64,000 nucleotides of DNA from Pseudomaricurvus alkylphenolicus. Lineage in GTDB: Bacteria; Pseudomonadota; Gammaproteobacteria; Pseudomonadales; Cellvibrionaceae. Positions 17,101 through 25,250 of this stretch are shown here, piece after piece. Where the stretch lies: assembly GCF_011683955.1 (NCBI RefSeq), contig NZ_JAAQPI010000001.1, positions 186,001 through 250,000 of the forward strand, written 5' to 3'. The translations under genes were made by a program, and so were the position numbers. Within the stretch, counting starts at the first letter, position 1; each line of letters starts with the position of its first letter. Below the pieces are notes generated by a model. It ran no database searches, had not been told where the DNA came from, and was given only the letters and a program-made list of their open reading frames with translations.

Positions 17101-17916
17101 TTATTTGGCTCGCGCCAGACTGTTTTTGGTAAAGTCACGGTCGCGATAGCCGTTAGCGAAACGCCAGCCCTTGTAGCTCAGCTCGGTGCTCTTACCGGTC
17201 TGATGGTTTTGCATCAGCCAGTGGTCGGCGCGCCAGTATTTATTGAGATACTGCTGGTAATCGCTCAGGGTCAAGGTCTTTAGGAGATCGCCCTTGCGGT
17301 CGTAGTAATCCACTTTCCAGACGCGATATTCCTCGGTGTCCAGCCATACTTCCTGGCGCGAATAGCCGGATTTGGGATCTACCGGATCACGCTCAATGAC
17401 AAAGTGATTGCGACCATTGAAGCTCTCGTTGCGCAGGAAGTTGTAGCTGTACTTCTCCACTTCCTGTGAGGAAATATCCTCATAGGCGAACTCACTACCC
17501 ATAAACGGTCCGGACTTGTTACTGGAAGCAATACGTTTGACCCGCTTCAAGGCCGGCAGGTACAACCACTGGTCGTCTGCACCGGCTTTATGCGTGAAAG
17601 ACAAAAAGGCGGTGCCTTTTACATCACGGGGGTTGTCAAACACGATCAGCGATTTATCACCGTCGTCATTCTGCTCCAGGGTTTTGTTGCGCATGCGTCG
17701 CACGCTTTCTTCACCGTATTGGTTGCGCAGAGTCATGGTCAATTCTGATGCGTTGTCGCCAAATCCAAGGTCGCGGCGGTCCGCCTCCCGGGCGATTTCC
17801 AGCCCCAATTGCTGCGACGCTGACAGAGATGTCGGCTCCGCCTGTGTCATCGCCGCCAATGTCAGCAGCGCGGCGAAACGAATCAGGGTACGGGGCTTAG
17901 GCCAATTGCGGATCAT
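17101..17916 (-). CDS. Outer-membrane lipoprotein-sorting (LolA-like) periplasmic protein
   Basis: A 271-residue secreted protein (signal peptide ending LAAMTQA at about residue 26). Conserved-looking features are 'LRNQYGEESVRRMRNKTLE', 'DVKGTAFLSFTHKAGADDQW' and 'LPALKRVKRIASSNKSGPFM'. These are typical of the LolA-like family encoded next to MMPL/RND exporters. The fold is a hydrophobic half-barrel that ferries a lipid or lipidated cargo. It overlaps the RND gene by 20 bp and has AGGAG seven bases before its ATG, so translation is coupled but independent. It likely shuttles the transporter's substrate across the periplasm to the barrel protein. Confidence 0.87.
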   Translation of the reverse strand: MIRNWPKPRTLIRFAALLTLAAMTQAEPTSLSASQQLGLEIAREADRRDLGFGDNASELTMTLRNQYGEESVRRMRNKTLEQNDDGDKSLIVFDNPRDVKGTAFLSFTHKAGADDQWLYLPALKRVKRIASSNKSGPFMGSEFAYEDISSQEVEKYSYNFLRNESFNGRNHFVIERDPVDPKSGYSRQEVWLDTEEYRVWKVDYYDRKGDLLKTLTLSDYQQYLNKYWRADHWLMQNHQTGKSTELSYKGWRFANGYRDRDFTKNSLARAK

Positions 17917-20260
17917 AGTCTTGCTCCTTATCTGAAGAGTGAGAAATAACTTGAGTCGAAGTGGGAGAAAGCGGCTTGCGATCGAGCTTCATCAGCAGCA
18001 CAGGCAGCAGCAGGAAGTCCGCAACCAGCGCCATACCGATGGCAATAGCCGTTAATATCGCCATATTAGAGTTCATACCGAACGAAGATTGCGCCAACAC
18101 GGCAAAACCCGCTACCAATATCAATGACGTCACCACAATGGCCACGCCTACCGTCGAGAAGGTGTGGCGCACCGCCTCTTGCGAATCCAGACCCTGCTCG
18201 CGGCGGGCGCGCAGGTACTTACTGAGAAAGTGCACAGTGTCATCCACAACAATACCCAGTGCCATGCCGGTCACCATGGAAACCGCCACATTGACTTCAC
18301 CGACCAATCCTCCCCAGAGGCCAAAAGCCAGGCCGGCGGGCAACAGATTGGGGATCAAACTGAGTACGCCGAGTTTGACACTGCGCAGCGCAAACCCGAT
18401 CAGCAATGAGATCAACACCATGGCCACCAGGGTGCCCACCAGCATGCCCTGAATATTGCGGTCAGCAATATAGGCAAACATAATAGAGGGCCCGACCCCA
18501 TAAGCTTCAAGTCCCGCATTCTGCTTAAGCCATTGGCTGCCACGCTCAGCAATGTCTTTCAGTTGAGTTGAACCGGCATTGTTCAGGGTCACAATCACCT
18601 GGGTAGAGGATTTACTCACATTCAGTTGGTTATTAAGGTCCAGCCCATAGGGCAGCGACAATTCATAGAGCAATAAATACTGCGCCGCCAGCTCCGGGTC
18701 TTGAGGTAAGCGATAGTAACTTTCGTCATCCCCGTGCAGGTTTTTGTTCAGGCGCGCAAAGGTATCGCTGATGGTGTTGACATGACGCACCTCCGGTTGC
18801 GTACGCAGCCAATCGGTAAACGCCTGCAGCTTTTGCAAAAACTCAGGGTCACTGACACCGTTATTTTGACCACTTTTCAATGAATACTGCAGCTGGTAAA
18901 CGCCGGTCAGACGCTCGTTGATAAAATCCGAGTCGCGTCGAAACTCCTGGGATTCATCGAAGTAGTTAAGAAAGTCATCCTCCACGTGATTGAGCGGAAT
19001 CATACTGAGCAACGCCAGGGAGAACACAAGACTACCGAACAAAATAAAACGCTGGCGAGCCACCACAAAATCCGCCAAACGGTCCATGCTGAGACCGAGT
19101 CTGGACGATCCCTTGGCGGCCTTGGCAGGCAGTACCGCCATCAGCGCCGGCAGCAGCGTTACCGACAAAATAAACGCCGCCATCACGCCAATGGCCGTGA
19201 TATTGCCGAGGTCATGAAATGGCGGTGCATCGCTGAAATTCATTGAAAGAAAGCCAATCGCAGTGGTCACCGAGGTAAGAAACACCGGGCCCATATTGAG
19301 CTTCAAACTCTGGCGAATAGCGTCGTGTTTGCTCAAGCCCTGGCGCATGCCCGCGAATAAAGTCACCAGTATGTGGATCGAATCCGCCACTGCCAGGGTC
19401 ATAATGATTGTGGTCGCAGAAGACGACGGCGGCGATAGCTGAATCCCGAGGTACCCCGCCAACCCCATGCCCGACATCATCGACAGAACAATCACAGTCA
19501 ACGCTGCAATAGTGGCACTGACCGAACGAACCAGAAGGAAGGTAATCAGAATAATCACGCCATACATGATCGGCACCAGCGTGCTCATGTCGGACATGGC
19601 CGATTCAAAAAACGCGTTCGACAACATCACCATGCCGGTCATATGTACCTGCACGCTGTAGCGATCTTCGATTTCCTCCGCCAACAGGCGGGCAGCGGCA
19701 ACCGCGGTGGGCGCCTCGTCCAGGCTCTTTTGCGGCATCTGAAAGGTGACATTAACGCCGGTAACCGAGCCGTCAGCATTAATCAGGCGCTGAGCCAGCA
19801 GCGGCTCGCTCAGGGCGACTGTTTTTACCTCACCCAACTCTCCACGACTGTAGCCACTGGCATTCTCCACCAGATCCTGCACCACCAGATCGTCACCCTC
19901 GGCATAGGTGTGCTGGTAGTTAGTGATCGAATCCACTCTCAGGGAGTAAGGCAAGTGCCAAGCCTGAGCGGTGAGCGCCTCCACGGCTTCCAATACATCG
20001 GGGGAAAATACATCACCGTCCAGTGGCTCTACGGCAAACAGAATATTGTCGACTTTGGTGTAGGTGCGCTGCAGTTGCTCAAACTCCTGCAGCTGGGGAT
20101 TGTCTTCACTGAAGAAAACCCGGTAGTCGTTGTTAAATCCGATCAGGCGGGCGCCACTGGCGGCCATCAGTGCCAACAATAGTGCGCCGATAAGAATGAG
20201 CCAGCGCCGTCGAATCAGCCAGTCCGCATAGCGGCTGACCCAGTCTTGGGGGGATTGCAT
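17897..20260 (-). CDS. RND superfamily (MMPL-type) transporter
   Basis: A 787-residue inner-membrane transporter with the two-repeat RND/MMPL layout. One TM helix near residue 25 is followed by a large periplasmic loop. Five to six helices around residues 220-400 include 'ATTIIMTLAVADSIHILVTL'. A second loop follows, then the C-terminal helices with 'MALGIVVDDTVHFLSKYLRA'. The acidic residues in the ADS and VVDD motifs are the proton-relay positions. Length fits the lipid and hopanoid-type exporters rather than the AcrB class (~1030). AGGAGGT precedes the ATG. Two TetR-type operators lie 60-110 bp upstream. Confidence 0.92.
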   Translation of the reverse strand: MQSPQDWVSRYADWLIRRRWLILIGALLLALMAASGARLIGFNNDYRVFFSEDNPQLQEFEQLQRTYTKVDNILFAVEPLDGDVFSPDVLEAVEALTAQAWHLPYSLRVDSITNYQHTYAEGDDLVVQDLVENASGYSRGELGEVKTVALSEPLLAQRLINADGSVTGVNVTFQMPQKSLDEAPTAVAAARLLAEEIEDRYSVQVHMTGMVMLSNAFFESAMSDMSTLVPIMYGVIILITFLLVRSVSATIAALTVIVLSMMSGMGLAGYLGIQLSPPSSSATTIIMTLAVADSIHILVTLFAGMRQGLSKHDAIRQSLKLNMGPVFLTSVTTAIGFLSMNFSDAPPFHDLGNITAIGVMAAFILSVTLLPALMAVLPAKAAKGSSRLGLSMDRLADFVVARQRFILFGSLVFSLALLSMIPLNHVEDDFLNYFDESQEFRRDSDFINERLTGVYQLQYSLKSGQNNGVSDPEFLQKLQAFTDWLRTQPEVRHVNTISDTFARLNKNLHGDDESYYRLPQDPELAAQYLLLYELSLPYGLDLNNQLNVSKSSTQVIVTLNNAGSTQLKDIAERGSQWLKQNAGLEAYGVGPSIMFAYIADRNIQGMLVGTLVAMVLISLLIGFALRSVKLGVLSLIPNLLPAGLAFGLWGGLVGEVNVAVSMVTGMALGIVVDDTVHFLSKYLRARREQGLDSQEAVRHTFSTVGVAIVVTSLILVAGFAVLAQSSFGMNSNMAILTAIAIGMALVADFLLLPVLLMKLDRKPLSPTSTQVISHSSDKEQDYDPQLA

Positions 20261-20320
20261 CGCATTACCTCCTTCTGAAGAGCTTTGCAGTTTGTGTCAT
20301 ATGGTTCTGATACCTTCTTC

Positions 20321-20370
20321 AAACCGACCGCTCGGTCTGAACAAACCCACACCAAACCGACTGCGCGGTA
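20321..20370. promoter_or_regulatory. Two TetR-type operators upstream of the RND operon
   Basis: AAACCGACCGCTCGGTCTG (20321-20339) and AAACCGACTGCGCGGTA (20354-20370) share the ACCG-N6-CGGT dyad and are 33 bp apart. The same dyad occurs in the tetR promoter at 21066. Binding of the TetR protein encoded at 20419-21018 is the simple inference. Confidence 0.75.
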
Positions 20371-20418
20371 TGTTGTGGGGTAAATTTTTTGCCCCTAAGG
20401 ACTAGAGGCGGCAGGCTT

Positions 20419-21018
20419 TCAGGCCCGAAGATGTTGTACGTAATCAGCAAGACCGGCGTGCAGTTTATGCAAAGTCTCGCGGGAGCGGCTCGCCTTCATC
20501 ATACTGGCGATGCCTTGAAATCCGGCAACAATAAACAGCGCCGTCTGTTCACAATCGATACCGGATTTGACCAGCCCCTGCTCCGAGCTTCGCAGCAGCG
20601 CTTCCTCAATCATCCGGGCCTGACGCTGGTACATGTTGAACGTCTGTTTCTGAAAACCGTCATCCACGGCGGCCATCTCCTGGGAGATGGTATTTACCGG
20701 GCAACCGCAGGCAATGTCTTCATCACTGCATTGGTCCTCGAAATCCGACAACATATGGCAGATGCCATCGAGTACATCCTCCTGCGCCAGGGCACCTCGC
20801 CAGCGAGACAGGCACTCCTCTGCGTACAACTCCTCAAACACCGCGTAGCCAAGCTCTTGCTTATTGGCAAAATGGTGATAGAGCGCGCCCTTGGACACCT
20901 CTGCCTTGGACAGAATCTCCGACAGGCTGGCAGCCTTATACCCATGCACGCGCATCTCTTCGGCGGCCACCTCCAGGATCTTCTGGCGGGTCACATCGGG
21001 ATCGCGAACTGGGGACAT
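20419..21018 (-). CDS. TetR-family repressor of the RND operon
   Basis: A 199-residue regulator. The HTH is 'RQKILEVAAEEMRVHGYKA' followed by 'LSEILSKAEVSKGALYHHF', residues about 10-50, the YHHFANK form seen in TetR proteins with C-terminal TetR_C_11/AcrR-like domains. A 'CGCPVNTISQEMA' stretch with Cys residues lies in the ligand domain. It is upstream of and co-directional with the RND gene, with a 158-bp gap that carries two operators. A third operator lies in its own promoter. Autorepression together with operon repression is inferred. The inducer may be the lipid or drug moved by the transporter. Confidence 0.92.
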   Translation of the reverse strand: MSPVRDPDVTRQKILEVAAEEMRVHGYKAASLSEILSKAEVSKGALYHHFANKQELGYAVFEELYAEECLSRWRGALAQEDVLDGICHMLSDFEDQCSDEDIACGCPVNTISQEMAAVDDGFQKQTFNMYQRQARMIEEALLRSSEQGLVKSGIDCEQTALFIVAGFQGIASMMKASRSRETLHKLHAGLADYVQHLRA

Positions 21019-21065
21019 AGCCTGGCTTCCGGGGTCGGGTCTGTTTCAGAGTGAGAAGGAGTATA

Positions 21066-21085
21066 CAAACCGCTTGGTCGGTTTG
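21066..21085. promoter_or_regulatory. TetR-type operator in the tetR promoter
   Basis: CAAACCGCTTGGTCGGTTTG is a strong dyad (CAAACCG/CGGTTTG around six bases) 48 bp upstream of the tetR ATG. It matches the ACCG-N6-CGGT sites at 20321 and 20354. Confidence 0.75.
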
Positions 21086-21170
21086 CAACACTCTTATTTT
21101 TCACCCATTGGTATCCAACAGCTCGGATAGATATAACCCATTGATTTAGAAAGATTTATTGATATGATAA

Positions 21171-21923
21171 ATGCTGAACACCTATCGAGACATCCGAGCT
21201 TTTGACCTTATGCGCACCCCTTCTTCCTATAAACCACTGATCGAGGGTGTTTGGCTCACTCAAACCGATCAATACATACACCTGGCGCTGGAACAGCCCA
21301 GGCAAGTGCTCAGCTCAGCTGTCCTCGGCGGGGGCCTCGCCTGGGCCGACCACTTTGTAAACTTGCGGGTCAATCCGCACGACTATGATGACTCAGACGA
21401 AACCACCCCCGCACAGACATTGAAATCCTTTTGCCAACGCCAGGGCTGGCAGGGAAACCTGGTGGGCATGATGACGGCGGCCTCCATGCGTTCTATGCGC
21501 GTAAAACAGGTGGTACTGCAGGGCGTGAGCCTGTGTGTCCTGCTCACCAGTGGAATGGAAAATGCCCGGCGTGCCGGTGATAAGGCCGATCACCACCCTG
21601 TTTTCGAACCGGTCACGGAAGTCGGCACCATCAACCTGGCGATCATCAGCTCCGCGCTGTTTACACCGGCGGCTATGGTTGAAGCGGTGATGATCGCGAC
21701 CGAGGCCAAGGCAGCCGCACTGCAAGAGCGCACCGTGTTGAGCCCGGTTTCACAGCGCATTGCTACGGGAACCGGTACCGACGCCATCGCCTTTATTAAC
21801 GCCGTGAATGATAGCGGCCACAGGGCTCAACCCGTGGTCGAATACTGTGGTAAACATACACTGCTGGGCGAACGACTGGCAGTAGCTGTGATGGAGGCAC
21901 TGGCAGATTCGATGGACTATTGA
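21171..21923 (+). CDS. CbiZ-like adenosylcobinamide amidohydrolase
   Basis: A 250-residue protein. Family hallmarks are 'VLSSAVLGGGLAWADHFVNL' near residue 45, 'NLVGMMTAASMRSMRV', 'GTINLAIISSALF' and 'ATEAKAAALQERTVLS', with a closing 'ATGTGTDAIAF'. CbiZ removes the aminopropanol arm of (pseudo)cobinamide so that the corrinoid can be rebuilt into the cell's own cobalamin. No other cobalamin gene, corrinoid transporter or cobalamin riboswitch was seen in the window, so it stands alone here. The 85 bp upstream lack a B12-box-like sequence. Start is the ATG at 21171; no strong ribosome site marks it, so a few residues of uncertainty remain. Confidence 0.85.
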   Translation: MLNTYRDIRAFDLMRTPSSYKPLIEGVWLTQTDQYIHLALEQPRQVLSSAVLGGGLAWADHFVNLRVNPHDYDDSDETTPAQTLKSFCQRQGWQGNLVGMMTAASMRSMRVKQVVLQGVSLCVLLTSGMENARRAGDKADHHPVFEPVTEVGTINLAIISSALFTPAAMVEAVMIATEAKAAALQERTVLSPVSQRIATGTGTDAIAFINAVNDSGHRAQPVVEYCGKHTLLGERLAVAVMEALADSMDY

Positions 21924-22032
21924 GAATGTCCCCCTGACAGGCAAGGAGAGCCATAGGCTCCTATCGAGAGGAAAACTCTACGCTTAAGGCCTAAACTGAT
22001 CTCTACAAGCGTCACACTATTGGGCCGAGACG

Positions 22033-22521
22033 ATGAAATCAAAAAAAATCGCCTTGTTAGGTATGTGGGGCGTTGGCAAGACCAGCCTGGTACAGCAATT
22101 TGTACACAGTATCTATGACGAAAAATACCAATCGACACTGGGGGTTAAAGTCGATCAAAAGATCGTCACAATCGACGGTGGGGATATTAAACTGATGCTA
22201 TGGGATATCGCTGGCGCTGAAGAAACCTTTTCAGTGCCCGCGAGCTATATTCGCGGCGCCTCGGGATATTTGTTAGTGATTGACGGCACCCGAGCACAGT
22301 CCCTGAGATGCGCAATGGAACTGATCAGTGACATTGAAGAACAGATTCCCGGGCTTCCCTTTATCCCGGTGGTCAATAAATCAGATTTGGAGTGGGAAAT
22401 TACCGATGAAGAGATAAGCACTGCGTTTGAACCTTTCAACACGGATATAATCAGGTCCAGCGCCAAGACGGGTGAGAACGTTAATACCGCCTTCCTTTCC
22501 CTCGCGCGAAAACTATTATAG
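22033..22521 (+). CDS. Ras-like small GTPase (bacterial MglA/Rup type)
   Basis: A 162-residue protein that is a complete single small-GTPase domain. G1 is GMWGVGKTS (residues 10-18), the switch-I Thr is T35 in QSTLGVKV, and G3 is WDIAGAEE (residues 57-64). G4 is NKSD (115-118) and G5 is SSAK (142-145). The position of Ras Gln61 is Ala62 here, so intrinsic hydrolysis should be slow or rely on an outside residue. There is no membrane anchor or CAAX-like tail. Bacterial homologues act in polarity (MglA) or in poorly known systems. It follows the CbiZ gene by 109 bp and is convergent with the MBL hydrolase, the two stops being 2 bp apart. Confidence 0.9.
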   Translation: MKSKKIALLGMWGVGKTSLVQQFVHSIYDEKYQSTLGVKVDQKIVTIDGGDIKLMLWDIAGAEETFSVPASYIRGASGYLLVIDGTRAQSLRCAMELISDIEEQIPGLPFIPVVNKSDLEWEITDEEISTAFEPFNTDIIRSSAKTGENVNTAFLSLARKLL

Positions 22522-22523
22522 TT

Positions 22524-23708
22524 TCATAGATCAATAACCGTTTCTGCCTGAGCAAGCTGCAGATGATATCCCGATTGCTCGCTTTTGCGCCTCAGGGTTT
22601 CATCAAACCAGTTGCGCTCCGACCAGTCGCGATTGGGATCATGATGGCCAATATAGGTGCTCTTTACCCGGCACTCAACCGCCATGTCAATCACATCCTC
22701 AATGCAACTGTGGCCCCAATCGAGACGCGACACGCCGACCGGGCTGCCAATCCCCTGAAATCCATCGTATTCAGCCTGCAGAAACTGACCGTCGCGATAG
22801 AGCACGTCAGCATCGCGACTGTGCTCACGCAGGCGGGCTTCCGCTTCGAGACTGTCACGTTGCCTGGGATCAGTCGGGTCGTCTCCACGCCGAAGTTCGT
22901 GATCGGTGCAGAACACAAACACCTTTCCCCTGCGTTCAACCCGATAAGCCAGGCAAGGGCTGGGGTGAAACACCTCAAAGGGTTGTATACAGGTCTCTCC
23001 TATCTGAAAACTGCTGTTTAAATCGTGGTAGCGGTTGGCCAGCGCATCACCATCCGCCGATGGAGGTTCCTGAGCCAGATCCCGTATCTCACAGGAATAG
23101 AATTTGGCCGGCATCAGCTCATAGTAAAGTGGGGTTACCACGCCTTTGTGGCTGGAATCCACGTGATGGGTAAAGATACCCAGATTCTGATCCAGGGCTC
23201 GCAGATATGTGCGGTTGGCGGAAATATGAATGTGATTGCGCGGGTCAAAGCACACCGCCGCCTGATCAAATCCCTCAGTATGATCGTAATGAGAATGACT
23301 GCCAAAAATATACAGTTCCCGCTTTTCCCGGTCTCCCCATTTACGCACCAGATTGTCGGCACACACACGAAAGCCGCTGCCACAGTCAAAGACGATATCG
23401 GCCCCATCAGCCGTCTCAACATGTACGCAGGTGGTCCAGCCACCGTAAACCCGTGGACTTGGAATATTAAACCTGTCTCTATAGTTCAACAGATTATTAG
23501 GCGTAGGTGGCCCACCGATGATTTCTTCGACACGGGCGGATATTCGACCGTCTTTGCCGACGTATTGCTCCAGATCGGCGAAGATACAGGCCAGCAGCTC
23601 CCGATCCATATGGTCTTGCGTGGCTTTGCGTTCACTCAGCGAAGGGAAAATGGAGCCACTGCCCTGTACACCATAAAAATGGATTCGTAAGTTGTTGATA
23701 TCGCTCAT
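22524..23708 (-). CDS. MBL-fold metallo-hydrolase
   Basis: A 394-residue metallo-beta-lactamase-fold protein. The dinuclear metal motif is H138-S-H-Y-D-H143 (HxHxDH). It is preceded by 'FDCGSGFRVCADNL', the beta-strand and loop found in phosphodiesterase/RNase Z-like members. Later ligands are likely in 'FVFCTDHELRRGDD' and 'STYIGHHDPNRDWSE'. The N-terminus 'HFYGVQGSGSIFPS' matches a group of MBL proteins often annotated as phosphoribosyl 1,2-cyclic phosphodiesterase-like. No signal peptide is present. The substrate, possibly a cyclic nucleotide or phosphodiester, is inferred only. Its stop lies 2 bp from that of the Ras-like GTPase on the opposite strand. Confidence 0.87.
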   Translation of the reverse strand: MSDINNLRIHFYGVQGSGSIFPSLSERKATQDHMDRELLACIFADLEQYVGKDGRISARVEEIIGGPPTPNNLLNYRDRFNIPSPRVYGGWTTCVHVETADGADIVFDCGSGFRVCADNLVRKWGDREKRELYIFGSHSHYDHTEGFDQAAVCFDPRNHIHISANRTYLRALDQNLGIFTHHVDSSHKGVVTPLYYELMPAKFYSCEIRDLAQEPPSADGDALANRYHDLNSSFQIGETCIQPFEVFHPSPCLAYRVERRGKVFVFCTDHELRRGDDPTDPRQRDSLEAEARLREHSRDADVLYRDGQFLQAEYDGFQGIGSPVGVSRLDWGHSCIEDVIDMAVECRVKSTYIGHHDPNRDWSERNWFDETLRRKSEQSGYHLQLAQAETVIDL

Positions 23709-24035
23709 TGGCGGACCCTATTGTCTGACGGACCACAGGAACCCGTCGCACGTTAGGAAAATTATAGATGATCGCACAGGGGGTTGTCGGCTAACCGTTG
23801 TTACGACTGTGATACGCCTCCAGCGGGTCGGCATCAAGGTTGGTACTGGCACTGCAACTCAGCGAATCAATGAAAATAGAGAACATCGACGAATGGCCAC
23901 GCAAAATCAGTTGCGAAATTTCCCCTCTCGTGAGGTCAACACCGACCTGCCAGAGTTGGATACCACAACGGTAATCTTTCGATGAAACTCCGACGCAGAT
24001 TCAGGTTCCGCAATATCGGTGTCTTTTCTCTCCCG
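23709..24035. other. 327-bp intergenic region, nothing recognised
   Basis: Between the MBL start and the nucleotidyltransferase stop. Only short open frames are seen, for example 30 codons from an ATG at about 23894; none has a ribosome site or a familiar sequence. It should contain the MBL promoter. No repeat or hairpin stands out. Confidence 0.5.
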
Positions 24036-25052
24036 TCAGTGAAGCAATTCCGTCGCAATTTGCGGAGGAAGCCTCTTCGCAGCAACACGCATCTGTTTAA
24101 TAAACTTGCCCGCTATCGACTCGGCAGCTTCCAGCGCCGAATAAACCGCACCGGGGCGTGTATCCATCAGTATCTCCAACAATTGTTGTGCTTGATCCAC
24201 ATCCTTGGCGGACTTTGCAATCTCAATGGAAGACCGGCGTTGGCTGACCACCAGTTTGTGCAAGGCAAAGCGGGCTGGGTCAGGCACATTCACAAGAATA
24301 CCAATACCATATGGCAATGCAACGGATTGCACCTCTTCCAACAAATAGTCCAGGTACCTCAACGGTTCCGCCGCAGCATTAAAAGCGTGTATATGAATGG
24401 GGCCTTTAGCGGGTTTGCCACGCTCGGGGGTGAGCAATTCGACAATGTACTCCCCGCCCGTAATCTTAAAACTGGTGGCCGGACTCTTGCGGTTGAGCAT
24501 GGGAATCTCGATAAAGCCCATGCCAGAATCCTCCAAAATCCTTTTTAGGTCTATCGGATCGTTTCCGATCGCGACGGGCAGGGGGTTATCGACGGCGATG
24601 TCCATGTCCCGGGTTTCAAACTGCGCGCTCCAATTCACTCCCATTGCCGCTCCAATGGCATTAAAAGCCGGTGTGCCTACCAGTATCCCACCCGCCAGAA
24701 ATACCCCGGCACGCTCCAGCATTCTAAGAATTTTACCCTCCTGCGGCGGCATCCCTCGCATTCCCCCGGCCAGCACCATGTCAACCAGGCGTGCCCGAAC
24801 CTTCTGGTCCTTTTCGTTTTGGGCCCAGAGAGACTTTTCTTTTTCGATCAGTTGATGTGTTTCGGCGTTGTCAGGTCCCAGGTAACGCTGGACGGGCACC
24901 CGACCAACTTTGGTATTGGTATAGACATAGGATTTTCCGCGCACGCTTTTGGTGCTGAATGAGAGGCCCGTACCATCAAAAGCGGGTTGACGACAGGCGG
25001 CCAGCAAGTCGCTGTAGGCGTTCATAGTTGCCTGATCCAAATACTGTTGCAT
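24036..25052 (-). CDS. GSU2403-family nucleotidyltransferase-fold protein
   Basis: About 338 residues from ATG 25052; GGGAG lies seven bases upstream, so the longer reading to 25091 is rejected. The family layout is visible. After an N-terminal helical part come 'SYVYTNTKVGRVPVQRYLGP', a basic 'KDQKVRARLVDMVLAGGM', 'AGVFLAGGILVGTPAFNAIG' and the acidic strand 'TRDMDIAVDN'. The last holds the paired Asp residues (DMDIA) of a nucleotidyltransferase active site. Enzymes of this superfamily (AbiEii/MNT-like) transfer NMP to protein or RNA and include toxins. No antitoxin partner gene is adjacent. The promoter is embedded in concentric palindromes. Confidence 0.8.
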   Translation of the reverse strand: MQQYLDQATMNAYSDLLAACRQPAFDGTGLSFSTKSVRGKSYVYTNTKVGRVPVQRYLGPDNAETHQLIEKEKSLWAQNEKDQKVRARLVDMVLAGGMRGMPPQEGKILRMLERAGVFLAGGILVGTPAFNAIGAAMGVNWSAQFETRDMDIAVDNPLPVAIGNDPIDLKRILEDSGMGFIEIPMLNRKSPATSFKITGGEYIVELLTPERGKPAKGPIHIHAFNAAAEPLRYLDYLLEEVQSVALPYGIGILVNVPDPARFALHKLVVSQRRSSIEIAKSAKDVDQAQQLLEILMDTRPGAVYSALEAAESIAGKFIKQMRVAAKRLPPQIATELLH

Positions 25053-25053
25053 G

Positions 25054-25124
25054 GTTATACTCCCAGAAACACATAGTAGTAGTATAACCATTATACTACC
25101 ACTTTCGAAAATTGGGAGTATAAC
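25054..25124. promoter_or_regulatory. Two concentric palindromes over the nucleotidyltransferase promoter
   Basis: The outer arms GTTATACTCCCA (25054-25065) and TGGGAGTATAAC (25113-25124) are perfect 12-bp complements. The inner palindrome GTAGTATAA-CCA-TTATACTAC spans 25079-25099. Both are centred on base 25089. A consensus -10 (TATAAT, minus strand 25095-25090) lies in the inner palindrome. The proximal outer arm overlaps the Shine-Dalgarno. The GTATAA core recurs in each arm, which suggests cooperative autorepression. Confidence 0.75.
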
Positions 25125-25250
25125 AACTCTATCCCACTGATTTATATAAATTTATTGTCATTTGTGTGCCATGCAGACAAGTCTTCGCCGAACATTGATG
25201 ATCAATAATCAACCGGTAGAGCAGTGTGTTTTCCGGGCGGCCCGGCTAAA

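Noticed and set aside
21086-21170. Possible cobalamin riboswitch before the CbiZ-like gene
   Set aside because: The region is only 85 bp, and no B12-box-like sequence or extended pairing could be found.
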